Part shown: positions 16,280 to 25,585 of the stretch, piece after piece
Layout: each line of letters opens with the position of its first letter
Numbering within the stretch: the first letter of the stretch is position 1
NCBI RefSeq assembly: GCF_000286075.1
Contig: NZ_AJTZ01000002.1
Span: 62,001 to 126,000 of the forward strand
DNA: 64,000 nucleotides
DNA from: Streptococcus ratti FA-1 = DSM 20564
Lineage (GTDB): Bacteria; Bacillota; Bacilli; Lactobacillales; Streptococcaceae
Direction of reading: 5' to 3'
Notes under the pieces: model-generated
Seen by the model: only the letters and a program-made list of their open reading frames with translations
Told to the model about the DNA's origin: nothing
Databases searched by the model: none
Translations under genes and position numbers: made by a program

Positions 16280-16348
16280 ATAGTTTGTCTGTGCACGGAT
16301 TCCAAAAAAGTTGGACAAATAGTAATTAGAAGGATTTAATTCTGCATT

Positions 16349-16378
16349 GAACAGGATTAAGTCCTGTTCTTTTGTTTT
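16349..16378 (+). terminator. Terminator between the bacteriocin locus and copYAZ
   Basis: GAACAGGA (16349-16356) pairs with TCCTGTTC (16362-16369), followed by TTTTGTTTT. Confidence 0.85.
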
Positions 16379-16391
16379 GAGCTGTTTATTG

Positions 16392-16435
16392 TTGACAATT
16401 GTAAACAAAAAGAATACAATATATCTACAAATGTC
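16392..16435 (+). promoter_or_regulatory. copYAZ promoter with two cop-box operators
   Basis: TTGACA (16392-16397), a 17-nt spacer and TACAAT (16415-16420) form a strong sigma-A promoter. CopY operators of the TACAnnTGTA type overlap it: GACAATTGTA at 16394-16403 over the -35, and TACAAATGTC at 16426-16435 after the -10. CopY would block transcription at both sites until copper is high. Confidence 0.85.
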
Positions 16436-16451
16436 AACGAGAGGAGCTTAA

Positions 16452-16895
16452 ATGACAACTATTTCAAATGCAGAGTGGGAAGTGATGCGCGTTGTCTGGG
16501 CCAAACAGAAAACAAGCAGCAGTGAAATCATTGCTGTACTGAGTCGGGCCTATCGTTGGTCTGCTTCAACGATTAAAACGTTAATCACTCGTTTATCAGA
16601 AAAAGGCTATGTAACCAGCCAGCGTCAAGGAAGAAAATATATCTATTCCAGCTTAATTTCAGAAGAGGAAGCTCTGGAGCAGCAGGTGTCGGAAGTTTTC
16701 TCACGCATTTGTGTCACGAAGAATCAAGCTTTGGTGAAACATTTAATTGAAGAGACGCCCATGACTTTGTCTGATATTGAAGACTTAGAAGTTTTGTTAT
16801 TGTCCAAAAAAGCAAATGCCGTCCCTGAAGTTAAGTGTAATTGTATTGTCGGGCAATGTTCTTGTCACGAACACTTGGAGGTGATGTCACAGTGA
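16452..16895 (+). CDS. copY: Copper-responsive repressor CopY
   Basis: This 147-aa protein of the BlaI/MecI/CopY winged-helix family has an N-terminal DNA-binding domain at about residues 1-75. It ends with the CxC...CxC metal site ([10 protein letters not shown]) that binds Zn(II) or Cu(I) and controls release from the cop boxes. It is the first gene of copYAZ and overlaps copA by 4 nt. Confidence 0.95.
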   Translation: MTTISNAEWEVMRVVWAKQKTSSSEIIAVLSRAYRWSASTIKTLITRLSEKGYVTSQRQGRKYIYSSLISEEEALEQQVSEVFSRICVTKNQALVKHLIEETPMTLSDIEDLEVLLLSKKANAVPEVKCNCIVGQCSCHEHLEVMSQ

Positions 16896-19120
16896 GTGAA
16901 GAAGTATTTTTGATTGACGGCATGACCTGTGCCTCCTGTGCGCTGACCGTTGAGAATGCAGTCAGAAAACTGGATAATGTGGACAGTGCAGTAGTCAATC
17001 TGACCACGGAGAAGATGACGGTTGATTATGATCCTGCCAAGATTTCTGAAGCAGAGATTGAAAAAGCTGTCGCTGATGCGGGCTACGGAGCCAGCGTCTT
17101 TGACCCAGCTACAGCTAAATCTCAAGAAGAGCGTCAGGACGAGGCAACACACACCATGTGGCGCAAATTCCTCTGGTCGGCACTGTTTGCTGTGCCTTTG
17201 CTTTATCTGTCCATGGGCTCTATGATAGGTATGTGGGTGCCAAGTTTCTTGGATATGTCCCGCCACCCTATGATTTATGCGCTGGTGCAGCTGGCTTTGA
17301 CCCTGCCTGTCATGTACTTTGGCCGCCGTTATTATGACAATGGCTTTCGCTCGTTTTTTAAAGGGCATCCCAATATGGATTCCCTTGTTGCTTTAGCGAC
17401 AACAGCGGCTTTTCTTTACAGCCTTTACGGAACCTATCATATTTATTTGGGGCATGTTCACTATGCCCACCATCTCTATTATGAATCGGTAGCTGTTATT
17501 TTGACCTTGATTACTTTGGGGAAATACTTTGAAACTCTATCTAAAGGCCGGACGTCAGATGCTATCAAAAAGCTGATGCATTTATCGGCAAAAGAAGCCA
17601 TTATCCTTCGCGATGGCAAAGAAGTCCGCATTCCGATTGAAGATGTAGAAATTGGTAATCATATCTTGGTTAAACCGGGAGAGAAGATTCCGGTTGACGG
17701 CCGCGTACTTTCTGGTCGTTCTGCTATTGATGAGTCCATGCTGACAGGAGAATCGCTTCCTATCGAAAAAACAGCGGACAGCCCAGTTTACGGCGGTTCT
17801 ATCAACGGTCAGGGGAGTCTTGTGTTTGAAGCAGAAAAGGTTGGCAGTGAAACTTTGCTGTCTCAGATTATTAAGCTGGTTGAAGATGCCCAGCAGACTA
17901 AGGCTCCTATTGCCAAAATTGCTGATAAGGTTTCGGCAGTTTTTGTCCCAGTTATTATCGCAATTGCCCTGCTGACAGGACTGTTTTGGTATTTTGTCAT
18001 GGGACAGGATTTCACTTTTTCAATGACAGTCAGCGTAGCTGTTCTTGTTATCGCCTGCCCTTGTGCCTTGGGTTTAGCAACGCCGACCGCTATTATGGTA
18101 GGTACAGGCCGGGCTGCCGAAAATGGGATTCTCTATAAGCGCGGAGATGTGCTGGAATTAGCTCATCAAACTGATACAATCGTTTTTGATAAGACGGGGA
18201 CCATCACTCGGGGCAAGCCGGAAGTTGTTAACAGTTTTTCATACAGTTCTCATTCGTCTGTACTGCAGCTGGCAGCGTCCTTAGAAGCTCTGTCTGAGCA
18301 TCCTTTAAGTCAGGCTGTTGTTGACTATGCCCGAAAGGAAGGAAATACTTTGCTTGACGCTGAGGATTTCACTTCGCTAACAGGCTTTGGACTCAAAGGC
18401 CGTGTGGCCGGTACAGAGCTTTTGGTGGGCAATGACAAGCTCATGCTGCAAAATCATATTTCTCTTGAACAGGCTCAAAGCGATTTTAAGGGGGCAACTG
18501 CTAAGGGACAAACGCCGATTTTTGTTGCAGGTGACGGTCAGCTTTTGGGTTTGATTACCATTGCGGATAAGGTCAAGCCTGACAGTAAGACGACTGTCAA
18601 AACGTTGCAAGATATGGGACTTGAAGTGGTCATGCTGACTGGTGACAATGAAGAGACGGCTAAGGCGATTGCCAAAGAGGTCGGCATTACTTCTGTAATC
18701 AGTCAGGTTCTGCCGCAGGAAAAAACACAAGCTATCCTTGATTTACAGGCCAAAGGCAAGAAGGTTGCCATGGTTGGAGACGGCATCAATGACGCTCCGG
18801 CGCTTGCGACAGCGGATATTGGAATTTCGATGGGATCCGGAACAGACATCGCTATGGAATCAGCAGATATTGTCCTGATGAAACCGGCTATGCTTGATAT
18901 TGTCAAGGCGCTCAAGATCAGCCGAGCGACCATTATTAATATCAAAGAAAATTTATTCTGGGCTTTTATTTACAACATTTTATCCATTCCGATAGCGATG
19001 GGTGTGCTTTACCTCTTTGGTGGACCGCTGCTTGATCCCATGATTGCGGGCCTGGCTATGAGTTTTAGTTCAGTTTCTGTTGTTGTAAATGCCCTGCGTC
19101 TTAAAATTGTAAAATTGTAA
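16892..19120 (+). CDS. copA: Copper-exporting P1B-type ATPase CopA
   Basis: With the GTG at 16892 (ggaggtg upstream, 4-nt overlap with copY) the protein is 742 aa. Residues 1-70 form one heavy-metal-associated domain with GMTCASC. Eight transmembrane helices include the CPC motif ([12 protein letters not shown]). LTGES is the actuator loop, DKTGT the phosphorylation site, SEHPLS the HP motif and GDGINDAP the hinge. It pumps Cu(I) out of the cytoplasm. An upstream in-frame ATG at 16841 lies within copY and is not supported. Confidence 0.96.
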   Translation: MSEEVFLIDGMTCASCALTVENAVRKLDNVDSAVVNLTTEKMTVDYDPAKISEAEIEKAVADAGYGASVFDPATAKSQEERQDEATHTMWRKFLWSALFAVPLLYLSMGSMIGMWVPSFLDMSRHPMIYALVQLALTLPVMYFGRRYYDNGFRSFFKGHPNMDSLVALATTAAFLYSLYGTYHIYLGHVHYAHHLYYESVAVILTLITLGKYFETLSKGRTSDAIKKLMHLSAKEAIILRDGKEVRIPIEDVEIGNHILVKPGEKIPVDGRVLSGRSAIDESMLTGESLPIEKTADSPVYGGSINGQGSLVFEAEKVGSETLLSQIIKLVEDAQQTKAPIAKIADKVSAVFVPVIIAIALLTGLFWYFVMGQDFTFSMTVSVAVLVIACPCALGLATPTAIMVGTGRAAENGILYKRGDVLELAHQTDTIVFDKTGTITRGKPEVVNSFSYSSHSSVLQLAASLEALSEHPLSQAVVDYARKEGNTLLDAEDFTSLTGFGLKGRVAGTELLVGNDKLMLQNHISLEQAQSDFKGATAKGQTPIFVAGDGQLLGLITIADKVKPDSKTTVKTLQDMGLEVVMLTGDNEETAKAIAKEVGITSVISQVLPQEKTQAILDLQAKGKKVAMVGDGINDAPALATADIGISMGSGTDIAMESADIVLMKPAMLDIVKALKISRATIINIKENLFWAFIYNILSIPIAMGVLYLFGGPLLDPMIAGLAMSFSSVSVVVNALRLKIVKL

Positions 19121-19133
19121 AGGGAGAACAATC

Positions 19134-19337
19134 ATGGAAAAAACATATCATATCAACGGTTTAAAATGTCAGGGCTGTGCTGACAATGTCATCAAACGTT
19201 TTTCAGAGTTAAAAAAAGTGGACAGCGTCAAAGTTGACCTCGATAAAAAAGAAGTCACCATAACAGGCAGCCCCAGCAAATGGTCTTTAAAACGTGCTCT
19301 AAAAGGAACAAAGTATGAATTAGGAGCAGAAGTTTAG
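19134..19337 (+). CDS. copZ: Copper chaperone CopZ
   Basis: This 67-aa ferredoxin-like HMA protein carries the Cu(I)-binding motif CQGC near residues 11-14. It delivers copper to CopY and CopA. It starts 13 nt after copA behind agggaga and completes the copper operon. Confidence 0.94.
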   Translation: MEKTYHINGLKCQGCADNVIKRFSELKKVDSVKVDLDKKEVTITGSPSKWSLKRALKGTKYELGAEV

Positions 19338-19367
19338 TAGTTTTAAGGAATGATTTAACAAAAAAGA

Positions 19368-19414
19368 AAGCGAGAAGGTAGACTGTCAGTGCAGAAATTT
19401 TCTCGCTTATTTTA
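19368..19414 (+). terminator. Terminator after copYAZ
   Basis: AAGCGAGAA pairs with TTCTCGCTT across a loop of about 20 nt, followed by ATTTTAT. Confidence 0.75.
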
Positions 19415-19515
19415 TGCTGAAAAATAGTGAATAGGCAGCTGTATTATGGGATGTGCTATTTGCTTAAATATGGTAAACTAGACAGTAGATTGATTTAGGA
19501 AAGGTCGTCATTATT

Positions 19516-20343
19516 GTGCTTAAATTAATTGCTATTGATATGGATGGGACGCTCTTAGACAGTCGAAAGGAGCTTTCCCAAAGAAATATTGATGTCATTC
19601 AGGAAGCGGCTCAAAAAGGCCATAAGATTGTCATTTGTACCGGCCGCATTCAAAAGGGAGTGGAGCCCTACTTTGATCAATTAGAGCTGAAGGCAGAGGA
19701 AGAATATGCTGTTTTAAATAACGGCTGTTCTCTTCACACGATCCGTGAGGACTGGCAGCTCCTAAGTTATCATAACCTAGACTTTCATGATGTGCAGTAT
19801 CTCTACAGCCTTTTAGACGGCTATCCTGAAATTTACCTGACCTTGATTGCTGATGTGGATTATTTGGTACTTGCTGATGAAGTACCGGATTTGGTGGCTT
19901 ATGATGCCAGCTTAGTTTTCACAGAGCCCAAGCCGGTTTCTTTGGCAGAGGTAAAAACAGCAGACAAACCAGTTTTTCAGGCCATGTATATGGGAGAGCC
20001 TGACGTCTTAGACACCTTTCAGGCTGACCTTGAAGCAGAATTGGCCGACAAATTTAGCATGGTTAGAAGTCAGCCTTATCTTTTCGAAGCCATGCCCAAG
20101 GGCATTACCAAGGCAAGCGGTTTGAGGGAATTGGCTCAAAAATTAGATGTAAAGGACAAAGATATTGTGGCCTTGGGTGATGCGGCTAACGATCTTGAAA
20201 TGATGAAGGCAGCGGGCTTCAGCATTGCCATGGGAAATGCTGCTGAGGATATTAAAAAAATTGCAGATGCCATAACTAGTTCAAACGACGAAGCCGGTGT
20301 AGCTGAAGCTATCCAAAAATATGTCTTAAAAACGAAAGAGTAA
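19516..20343 (+). CDS. Cof-type HAD phosphatase
   Basis: This 275-aa HAD-IIB protein has motif I DMDGTLLDS, motif II CTGR, a cap domain, a conserved Lys in KGITKASGL, and motif IV GDAANDLEM. That Ala in place of the usual Glu/Gly in GDxxND is tolerated. Family members dephosphorylate sugar phosphates such as erythrose-4-phosphate or flavin intermediates. It starts at a GTG after an aaagg ribosome site. It resembles YidA. Confidence 0.9.
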   Translation: MLKLIAIDMDGTLLDSRKELSQRNIDVIQEAAQKGHKIVICTGRIQKGVEPYFDQLELKAEEEYAVLNNGCSLHTIREDWQLLSYHNLDFHDVQYLYSLLDGYPEIYLTLIADVDYLVLADEVPDLVAYDASLVFTEPKPVSLAEVKTADKPVFQAMYMGEPDVLDTFQADLEAELADKFSMVRSQPYLFEAMPKGITKASGLRELAQKLDVKDKDIVALGDAANDLEMMKAAGFSIAMGNAAEDIKKIADAITSSNDEAGVAEAIQKYVLKTKE

Positions 20344-20573
20344 CTTACTGACCACGGGAATTGTCTGTTCTTTTTAGCTTGGAGCAACTCTGTTAGAAAA
20401 CTGCCAGGGACTTTCTGCTAATAACACTGGCCTTAAATAAGGCTTTGCTTTAAGAATGGGACGAAAGTGAGACAGACACAGCTGACACCCGCAGATGATG
20501 TGATTGATCTAACCAGCTGTGCGAAAGAGGCCTAAGCTTATCCAGTAAATGATTTCTGCCCAAATCTAAAAAT

Positions 20574-20630
20574 AAAAGAGTGAGGAAAAATCAAGCATTT
20601 CAAACATTTGATTTTTCCTCACTCTTTTTT
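20574..20630. terminator. Very strong bidirectional terminator
   Basis: A perfect 21-bp stem (20574-20594 with 20608-20628) has A4 on one side and T6 on the other. It separates the convergent HAD phosphatase and YgjV-like genes and should stop both transcripts. The 180 bp before it hold no gene that I can recognise. Confidence 0.92.
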
Positions 20631-21135
20631 ATAGTTTTCGGGAGGTCTGCTGGTGTTTATAAATGGCCAAAAGTGTTGACAGACTGATGAAAATATCCAT
20701 ACAAACAGCGGGATAGACCTTGATGGTGATATCATAGACCAGCCACAGCAGCATGTTTTCTATGATGAGCCAGCGCAGAATCTGCATTTTAGAAGTTACA
20801 AAGGTTGTTAGGGTATAAGACACCGAAGAGATGATAGGCAGATAACCAATGAGACCTAAATTATTAACATAGCTGCCTAGGCTGATTTGAATTAAGACCA
20901 GACAAATGGTGATCCATTTGCTGTTTTTTTCTTTGATAATCAGTGTGTTTCTGATGATGGAGATGCTGATAGTCAGGGCACCTGTATAGCCGCCTAAAAG
21001 GAGGTTGGCTATAATGGTAAAAATATAATCGCTGATTTGCCAGATCAGCATCTGCTGCTTATTTTTGGTAAAAGAAGAATAGGCCAGGCAAAAAGCGCCC
21101 AGACTGGAAAAGATCATTGCTATAGGAAGTCTCAT
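20629..21135 (-). CDS. YgjV family inner-membrane protein
   Basis: This 168-aa protein has about five hydrophobic helices and matches the Imp-YgjV pattern: SSLGAFCLAYSSFTKNKQQMLIWQ at the N-terminus, then ANLLLGGYTGALTISISIIRN. Function unknown. It is convergent with the HAD phosphatase and shares the strong terminator. Confidence 0.78.
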   Translation of the reverse strand: MRLPIAMIFSSLGAFCLAYSSFTKNKQQMLIWQISDYIFTIIANLLLGGYTGALTISISIIRNTLIIKEKNSKWITICLVLIQISLGSYVNNLGLIGYLPIISSVSYTLTTFVTSKMQILRWLIIENMLLWLVYDITIKVYPAVCMDIFISLSTLLAIYKHQQTSRKL

Positions 21136-21387
21136 TAATCATCACCGCTTTATTGTTGAGATGAACACAGAAGAAGCTTTCATGTGTCAGTACTCCTTAT
21201 TATAAGGAAAAGAATTCAAAAAGCCAACCCCTCACCCCTCATCCCGCTCGTGAGTTCTGCCTAGGCAAAATTTCATTTTCCTTATTCAGCGTCTTATCCT
21301 TGTATTTTGACCTCTTGTCCAAAAAGCTGAGATTTTTGAGTGAGCTTTTGTTAGACTGTAGTCAGATAGATAAGAAAGGAGTTCATT

Positions 21388-22254
21388 ATGCTACTCACAA
21401 CTCAAAACCTCGTAAAAACTTACGGCAAACATATTGCGGTTAATAATCTCAATGTGGACATTGAAAAGGGGAGCTTTACCGCTATTTTAGGCCCTAATGG
21501 TGCAGGGAAATCTTCTACGATCCAAATGCTCATCGGCCTCTCCCAGCCTGATGCCGGCAGAGTCATTTACACTCAAAAGGCAAAAATCGGTGTGGTTTTT
21601 CAAAACAGTGTTTTAGATGATATGCTGACTGTTAGAGAAAACTTACACATTCGGGCGCGCCAGTATAAAGATATGGCTCCTAAAAGAATAGAGGAACTTG
21701 CTGACAAACTAGGGCTGACGCCTTTTATCAATCAAGCTTACGGAAGCCTGTCAGGAGGGCAGAAAAGACGTGTTGATATTGCGCGTGCTCTGCTGAACAA
21801 CCCTGATATTCTCTTTTTGGATGAGCCGACAACTGGCCTTGACATTCAGACTCGGCAGGCGATCTGGGATTTGCTAAATCAGCTTCAGGAAAGAGATAAG
21901 ATGACTATTGTTTTAACAACTCATTATCTGGATGAAGCAGACAGTGCTGATATGGTCTATATTGTTGATCACGGACAGGTGATTGCGCAGGGAACAGCCA
22001 GTTTCATCAAGGGAAAATATGCCCAAAATATCCTTAAACTGCACAGTGAACAGATGAACAATCTTCTCGATCATCTGCGGGATGACAGTCTGATTGAGCA
22101 AGTCGGAGAAAATGAAGTCATTTTAAGACCTGAAACGGCCGAACTTGCTATGGATATTCTTAGCAGCTGCCGAGGGTTAATTCACAATTTTGAATTTCGT
22201 CCCGGCACAATGGATGATGCTTTTATGACCTTAACTGGACGGGAGGTACGTTAA
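21388..22254 (+). CDS. ABC transporter ATP-binding protein (drug/bacteriocin-export type)
   Basis: This 288-aa DrrA/CcmA-like ATPase has Walker A GPNGAGKSS, signature LSGGQKRR, Walker B LFLDEPTTGLD and H-loop TTHYLDEAD. The extra C-terminal domain (residues 215-288) is typical for exporters of drugs or peptides. It is the first gene of a four-gene set with a permease, a LytTR regulator and a DUF3021 protein. aaaggag lies before the ATG. Confidence 0.92.
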   Translation: MLLTTQNLVKTYGKHIAVNNLNVDIEKGSFTAILGPNGAGKSSTIQMLIGLSQPDAGRVIYTQKAKIGVVFQNSVLDDMLTVRENLHIRARQYKDMAPKRIEELADKLGLTPFINQAYGSLSGGQKRRVDIARALLNNPDILFLDEPTTGLDIQTRQAIWDLLNQLQERDKMTIVLTTHYLDEADSADMVYIVDHGQVIAQGTASFIKGKYAQNILKLHSEQMNNLLDHLRDDSLIEQVGENEVILRPETAELAMDILSSCRGLIHNFEFRPGTMDDAFMTLTGREVR

Positions 22255-23112
22255 ATGTTAGCTTTAATAAAACGCAATTGTATTCTTTATTTCCGCAATC
22301 GCAGCGGTGTGATCTTCTCGCTTATGGGAGCCCTTATTTCTTTTATTCTTTATCTGGTTTTTCTCAAAGACAATATTGAATCTTCTTGGTCGCGTATTGA
22401 TGATACCAATCAGCTTTTAGACACTTGGCTGATGGGAGGAACACTGGCTATTACAGGGATTACCACTACCTTATCCAGTCTGTCTCAGTGGACAAAGGAT
22501 AAGGAAAGCCATGTACGCCAGGATCTCCTCATTACCGATCTTGGCTACTGGCCCTTGTCTTTCAGCTATATTCTCAGCGCAGCCTTTATTGGTTTTGTCA
22601 TGCAGCTGATTATGCTTGCTATTATGGGAAGCTACTTTTATATGGCGGATCAGGTCAGCCTTTCTTGGTCTGTGTGGCCTCAGCTCCTTGCTGTCATGCT
22701 TTTAAATACTCTTATCTCAACCCTGCTTAATGCTCTTTTGGTCAGCCGTATGGGTTCAGTCGATAATCTCGGCAAACTGGCGACTGTTTTTGGGGCTGCC
22801 TCAGGTTTTCTTGTGGGAACTTACGTTCCGATCGGTGCACTTCCGGATTTTGCGCAGACCCTGATGAAATGTACACCGGGAGCTTATATCGCTTCTTTAT
22901 TCAGACAGGTGCTCATGGCAGATACCCTCAAAAATAATTTCAGTCAAAGCAGCGCCAGAGAGCACTTTGAAAAGCTAATGGGAATACGCTTAGATTGGCA
23001 GGATTTATTGACAAATGTTCAGACCTACTATATAGTGGTAGGTATCTTAGCGATTGGACTTGTTCTGTTCAGCTTACAAAATGCTCTGATGCAGCGCCGA
23101 GTCCTTGTTTAG
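22255..23112 (+). CDS. ABC-2 type transporter permease
   Basis: This 285-aa protein has six hydrophobic segments and the ABC-2 membrane fold. The motif GTYVPIGALPDFAQTLMKCTPGAY near residues 180-203 is typical of DrrB-like permeases. It starts directly after the ATPase, so the two form one exporter. The substrate may be an antimicrobial or a signalling peptide; this is inference. Confidence 0.9.
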   Translation: MLALIKRNCILYFRNRSGVIFSLMGALISFILYLVFLKDNIESSWSRIDDTNQLLDTWLMGGTLAITGITTTLSSLSQWTKDKESHVRQDLLITDLGYWPLSFSYILSAAFIGFVMQLIMLAIMGSYFYMADQVSLSWSVWPQLLAVMLLNTLISTLLNALLVSRMGSVDNLGKLATVFGAASGFLVGTYVPIGALPDFAQTLMKCTPGAYIASLFRQVLMADTLKNNFSQSSAREHFEKLMGIRLDWQDLLTNVQTYYIVVGILAIGLVLFSLQNALMQRRVLV

Positions 23113-23125
23113 AGAGGAAGATTAG

Positions 23126-23584
23126 GTGGTAAAAAGTCAATTTGAGCTGGATTCGTAAATTCCGGCCCACACTCCCCTTGTTTTGGTCAAGGCAGCAGAA
23201 AAAACGGACGATATTCAGCGGTTGCTTGATTATATTAATAACTATCAACTGACTGCAAGCACTGTTGTTCCTATCAAGAGTATGGACAAAATCATCATGC
23301 TCAAACTCAGTGAAATTATATTGGCCGATGTCAGTCAAACAACCCTGAAAATTTATACCTTAAAGGGCGTTTATACGACAACAGAAACACTGGTTCATTT
23401 TTTAAACCGGCTGAATAAATCTAATTTTGTTCAGATTTCAAAGCATGCCCTGATTAACCTTGACCATCTGGAATCGCTGTCTGACAGTTTTTCAGGAAAT
23501 ATGATGGCCAAGTTAAGCAACAATATTAAGTCCAGCGTGAGCCGCAAGTACGTCAAACTGCTGATGGCTCAGCTGGGACTTTAG
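23126..23584 (+). pseudogene. LytTR-domain transcriptional regulator with in-frame stop at codon 11
   Basis: The GTG at 23126, behind gaggaag, gives (M)VKSQFELDS and then TAA (23156-23158). The same frame continues with IPAHTPLVLVKAAEKTDDIQ, which is the normal N-terminus of streptococcal LytTR/DUF3021-associated regulators. The LytTR DNA-binding domain follows at about residues 60-150 (IILADVSQTTLKIYTLKGVY, FVQISKHALINLDHLE). The only later start, a TTG at 23183, has no ribosome site. Either the gene is inactivated, or re-initiation makes a shortened protein, or this is a sequencing error. Confidence 0.75.
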
Positions 23585-23597
23585 AAAGGAAATCGGG

Positions 23598-24005
23598 ATG
23601 AAAAAAGTATTCAGTGCTATGCTGTCAGGACTTCGTACAGGCAGTCTTGCCTACCTCTTGGTCCTTCTTTTGGATATTCAGCAATCACCAGCCAGCAAAA
23701 GCAATATTATTAGTATTTTAGTCATGAGTGCTGTCATTGGACTTGTCAGTCTGATATTCGAAAGTGAGCGCTTCTCATTTCTGCTGCTTTTGACTGTCCA
23801 CTGTTTAACCACTTTTGCCCTTGTTTCAGCTATGATGATTTACAATGGCTGGCAGGAAGTTCTAGTTCTGCCGCGGTTTTGGCTTGATTATTTTTTAATC
23901 TACGTGCTTATATGGGGCATGGTACGTTTGGATATCTACCTCAAAACTCAAAAAATCAATCAAGCTTTGTCAAAGCGCCACCAGTCAAAAAATCAGGAGC
24001 AGTAA
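23598..24005 (+). CDS. DUF3021 membrane protein, partner of the LytTR regulator
   Basis: This 135-aa protein has four hydrophobic helices. DUF3021 proteins are commonly encoded after LytTR regulators and in S. mutans the analogous HdrM/BrsM proteins hold the regulator inactive. The sequence is intact, in contrast to the upstream regulator gene. It starts behind agaaagg, 13 nt after the LytTR frame. Confidence 0.78.
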   Translation: MKKVFSAMLSGLRTGSLAYLLVLLLDIQQSPASKSNIISILVMSAVIGLVSLIFESERFSFLLLLTVHCLTTFALVSAMMIYNGWQEVLVLPRFWLDYFLIYVLIWGMVRLDIYLKTQKINQALSKRHQSKNQEQ

Positions 24006-24020
24006 ACTCCTGATTTTTTA
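23987..24020 (+). terminator. Terminator of the ABC-LytTR operon
   Basis: AAAATCAGGAG pairs with CTCCTGATTTT around CAGTAAA, and T6 follows. The 5' arm overlaps the end of the DUF3021 gene. Confidence 0.85.
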
Positions 24021-24049
24021 TTTATAAAGCCAGAAATTTACTGTATAAT
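24021..24049 (+). promoter_or_regulatory. Probable nagA promoter
   Basis: TTTATA (24021-24026), a 17-nt spacer and TATAAT (24044-24049). The -35 is imperfect. ggagg precedes the ATG at 24075. Confidence 0.5.
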
Positions 24050-24074
24050 ATAAAGGAAATGGAGGCATTTTTTG

Positions 24075-25226
24075 ATGACAAAATATATTAAAGCTGATAG
24101 CTTTTTTTACCCCTATGAAGTTAAGGGAAGCGGTTTTCTGGAAATTACAGATGGCTGTTTTGGACAATGGCAGAGCGAAGTGCCGCAGGAAGCCGATATT
24201 ATTGACTGTACAGGCTATTCAGTAGCACCGGGTTTGGTTGATACCCATATTCACGGCTATGCCGGGGCTGATACGATGGACAATAGCGGAGCTTCTCTGG
24301 AAAAGATGAGTCAGGCTTTGCTTGCGGCCGGCGTAACAAGCTTCTTACCGACAGCCTTGACAGCTTCATTTGAGAAACTGAAGGCCATTTGTCAGACCGC
24401 AGCAGAATTTGCAGGTCAAGAAACAGGGGCTAAGATTCAAGGCCTTTATTTTGAAGGACCTTACTTTACGGAAACCTATAAAGGAGCGCAAAATACAGCT
24501 TATATGCGCAATCCCAGCTGTCAGGAACTGGATGCCTGGCTGACAGCTAGTCAGGGCCTTTTAAGGAAGATAGCCATCGCACCGGAGCGAGAAGGCAGCG
24601 AAGAATTCATCCCTTATGCCAGAGAAAAAGGGGTGACAGTCGCTTTGGGACACTCCAACGCGACCTATCAGCAGGCTGTTGAAGCTGTTGAAGCGGGTGC
24701 CAATGTCTGGGTGCATGCTTATAATGGCATGCGAGGGCTCAGCCACCGCGAACCAGGCATGCTAGGAGCTGTTTACAGCCTGCCCAACACCTATGCGGAG
24801 CTTATTTGTGACGGCCACCATGTAACACCGGTAGCCTGCGATATTTTGATGAAGCAAAAGGGGCATCATCAGGTAGCTCTCATTACTGACTGTATGAGTG
24901 CCGGAGGCCTTGCAGACGGGGATTATATGCTGGGAGAATTTCCGGTTATTGTGGCAAATGGCACAGCACGGCTTAAGGAGGGCGGCAATCTTGCAGGATC
25001 CGTTTTGGAGCTAAAAGACGCTGTCAAAAACGTTGCTGACTGGGGGATTGCCAACAAAGCTGAGGCTGTTCGTATGGCCAGTCTCATTCCGGCAAAATCA
25101 GTTGGCATTGATGATCGATGTGGTCAGATTAAGGCCGGGCATCAGGCTGATTTTATCGTTTTGGACCATGATTTGAACCTTATGGCCACCTATTTGGGCG
25201 GTGAAATAGCATGGAAAAAGGCTTAA
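24075..25226 (+). CDS. nagA: N-acetylglucosamine-6-phosphate deacetylase
   Basis: NagA deacetylates GlcNAc-6-P to glucosamine-6-P in amino-sugar catabolism and wall recycling. It is an amidohydrolase of 383 aa with the metal motif HIHGYAGADTMD near residue 59, ALGHSN, DGHHV and ITDCMSA (catalytic Asp). It is monocistronic here. The ATG at 24075 is favoured over the adjacent in-frame TTG by its spacing to ggagg. Confidence 0.95.
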   Translation: MTKYIKADSFFYPYEVKGSGFLEITDGCFGQWQSEVPQEADIIDCTGYSVAPGLVDTHIHGYAGADTMDNSGASLEKMSQALLAAGVTSFLPTALTASFEKLKAICQTAAEFAGQETGAKIQGLYFEGPYFTETYKGAQNTAYMRNPSCQELDAWLTASQGLLRKIAIAPEREGSEEFIPYAREKGVTVALGHSNATYQQAVEAVEAGANVWVHAYNGMRGLSHREPGMLGAVYSLPNTYAELICDGHHVTPVACDILMKQKGHHQVALITDCMSAGGLADGDYMLGEFPVIVANGTARLKEGGNLAGSVLELKDAVKNVADWGIANKAEAVRMASLIPAKSVGIDDRCGQIKAGHQADFIVLDHDLNLMATYLGGEIAWKKA

Positions 25227-25315
25227 AATATTATTGTTGAGAAAAGCTGCAAAAAGTTCATAACAAAGTTTCGTTAAGCTTTAATTCCGGAACTATTTCA
25301 TTCTCTGACGATTCG

Positions 25316-25345
25316 TTAGACAATTTCATCATTTTTTGCTATAAT
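25316..25345 (+). promoter_or_regulatory. Promoter of the glyQS T-box leader
   Basis: TTAGAC (25316-25321), an 18-nt spacer and TATAAT (25340-25345). Confidence 0.65.
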
Positions 25346-25351
25346 AGCTGT

Positions 25352-25545
25352 CGTGAAAGAGTATCATTTCAGAATCTTTTTCAAGCGAGTCTGGGTCGGT
25401 GCAAGCCAGATATGAGATTGGAATGATTGGAGCTTTCTTTATTACTGTAATCCATATAAAATGAAGTAAAAAATTAGGGTGGAACCGCGTTTCAGACGCC
25501 CCTATGTCAGTTGGCATGGGAGGTGAATGGACGTGGTTCTTTTGA
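25352..25545 (+). promoter_or_regulatory. Glycine T-box riboswitch
   Basis: The T-box core AGGGTGGAACCGCG lies at 25476-25489, the hallmark that pairs with the acceptor end of uncharged tRNA. The Stem I distal motif GGTGCAAGCC lies near 25398. A terminator can form between GAACCGCGT (25483) and ACGTGGTTC, with an inner CCCCTATG/CATGGGAGG pair, followed by TTTTG. Uncharged tRNA-Gly would favour the antiterminator and turn on glyQS. I could not fix the specifier codon with confidence. Confidence 0.92.
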
Positions 25546-25585
25546 TTTCCTAGCGCTAGCGATTTTACAACAAAAGGAGGACGAC

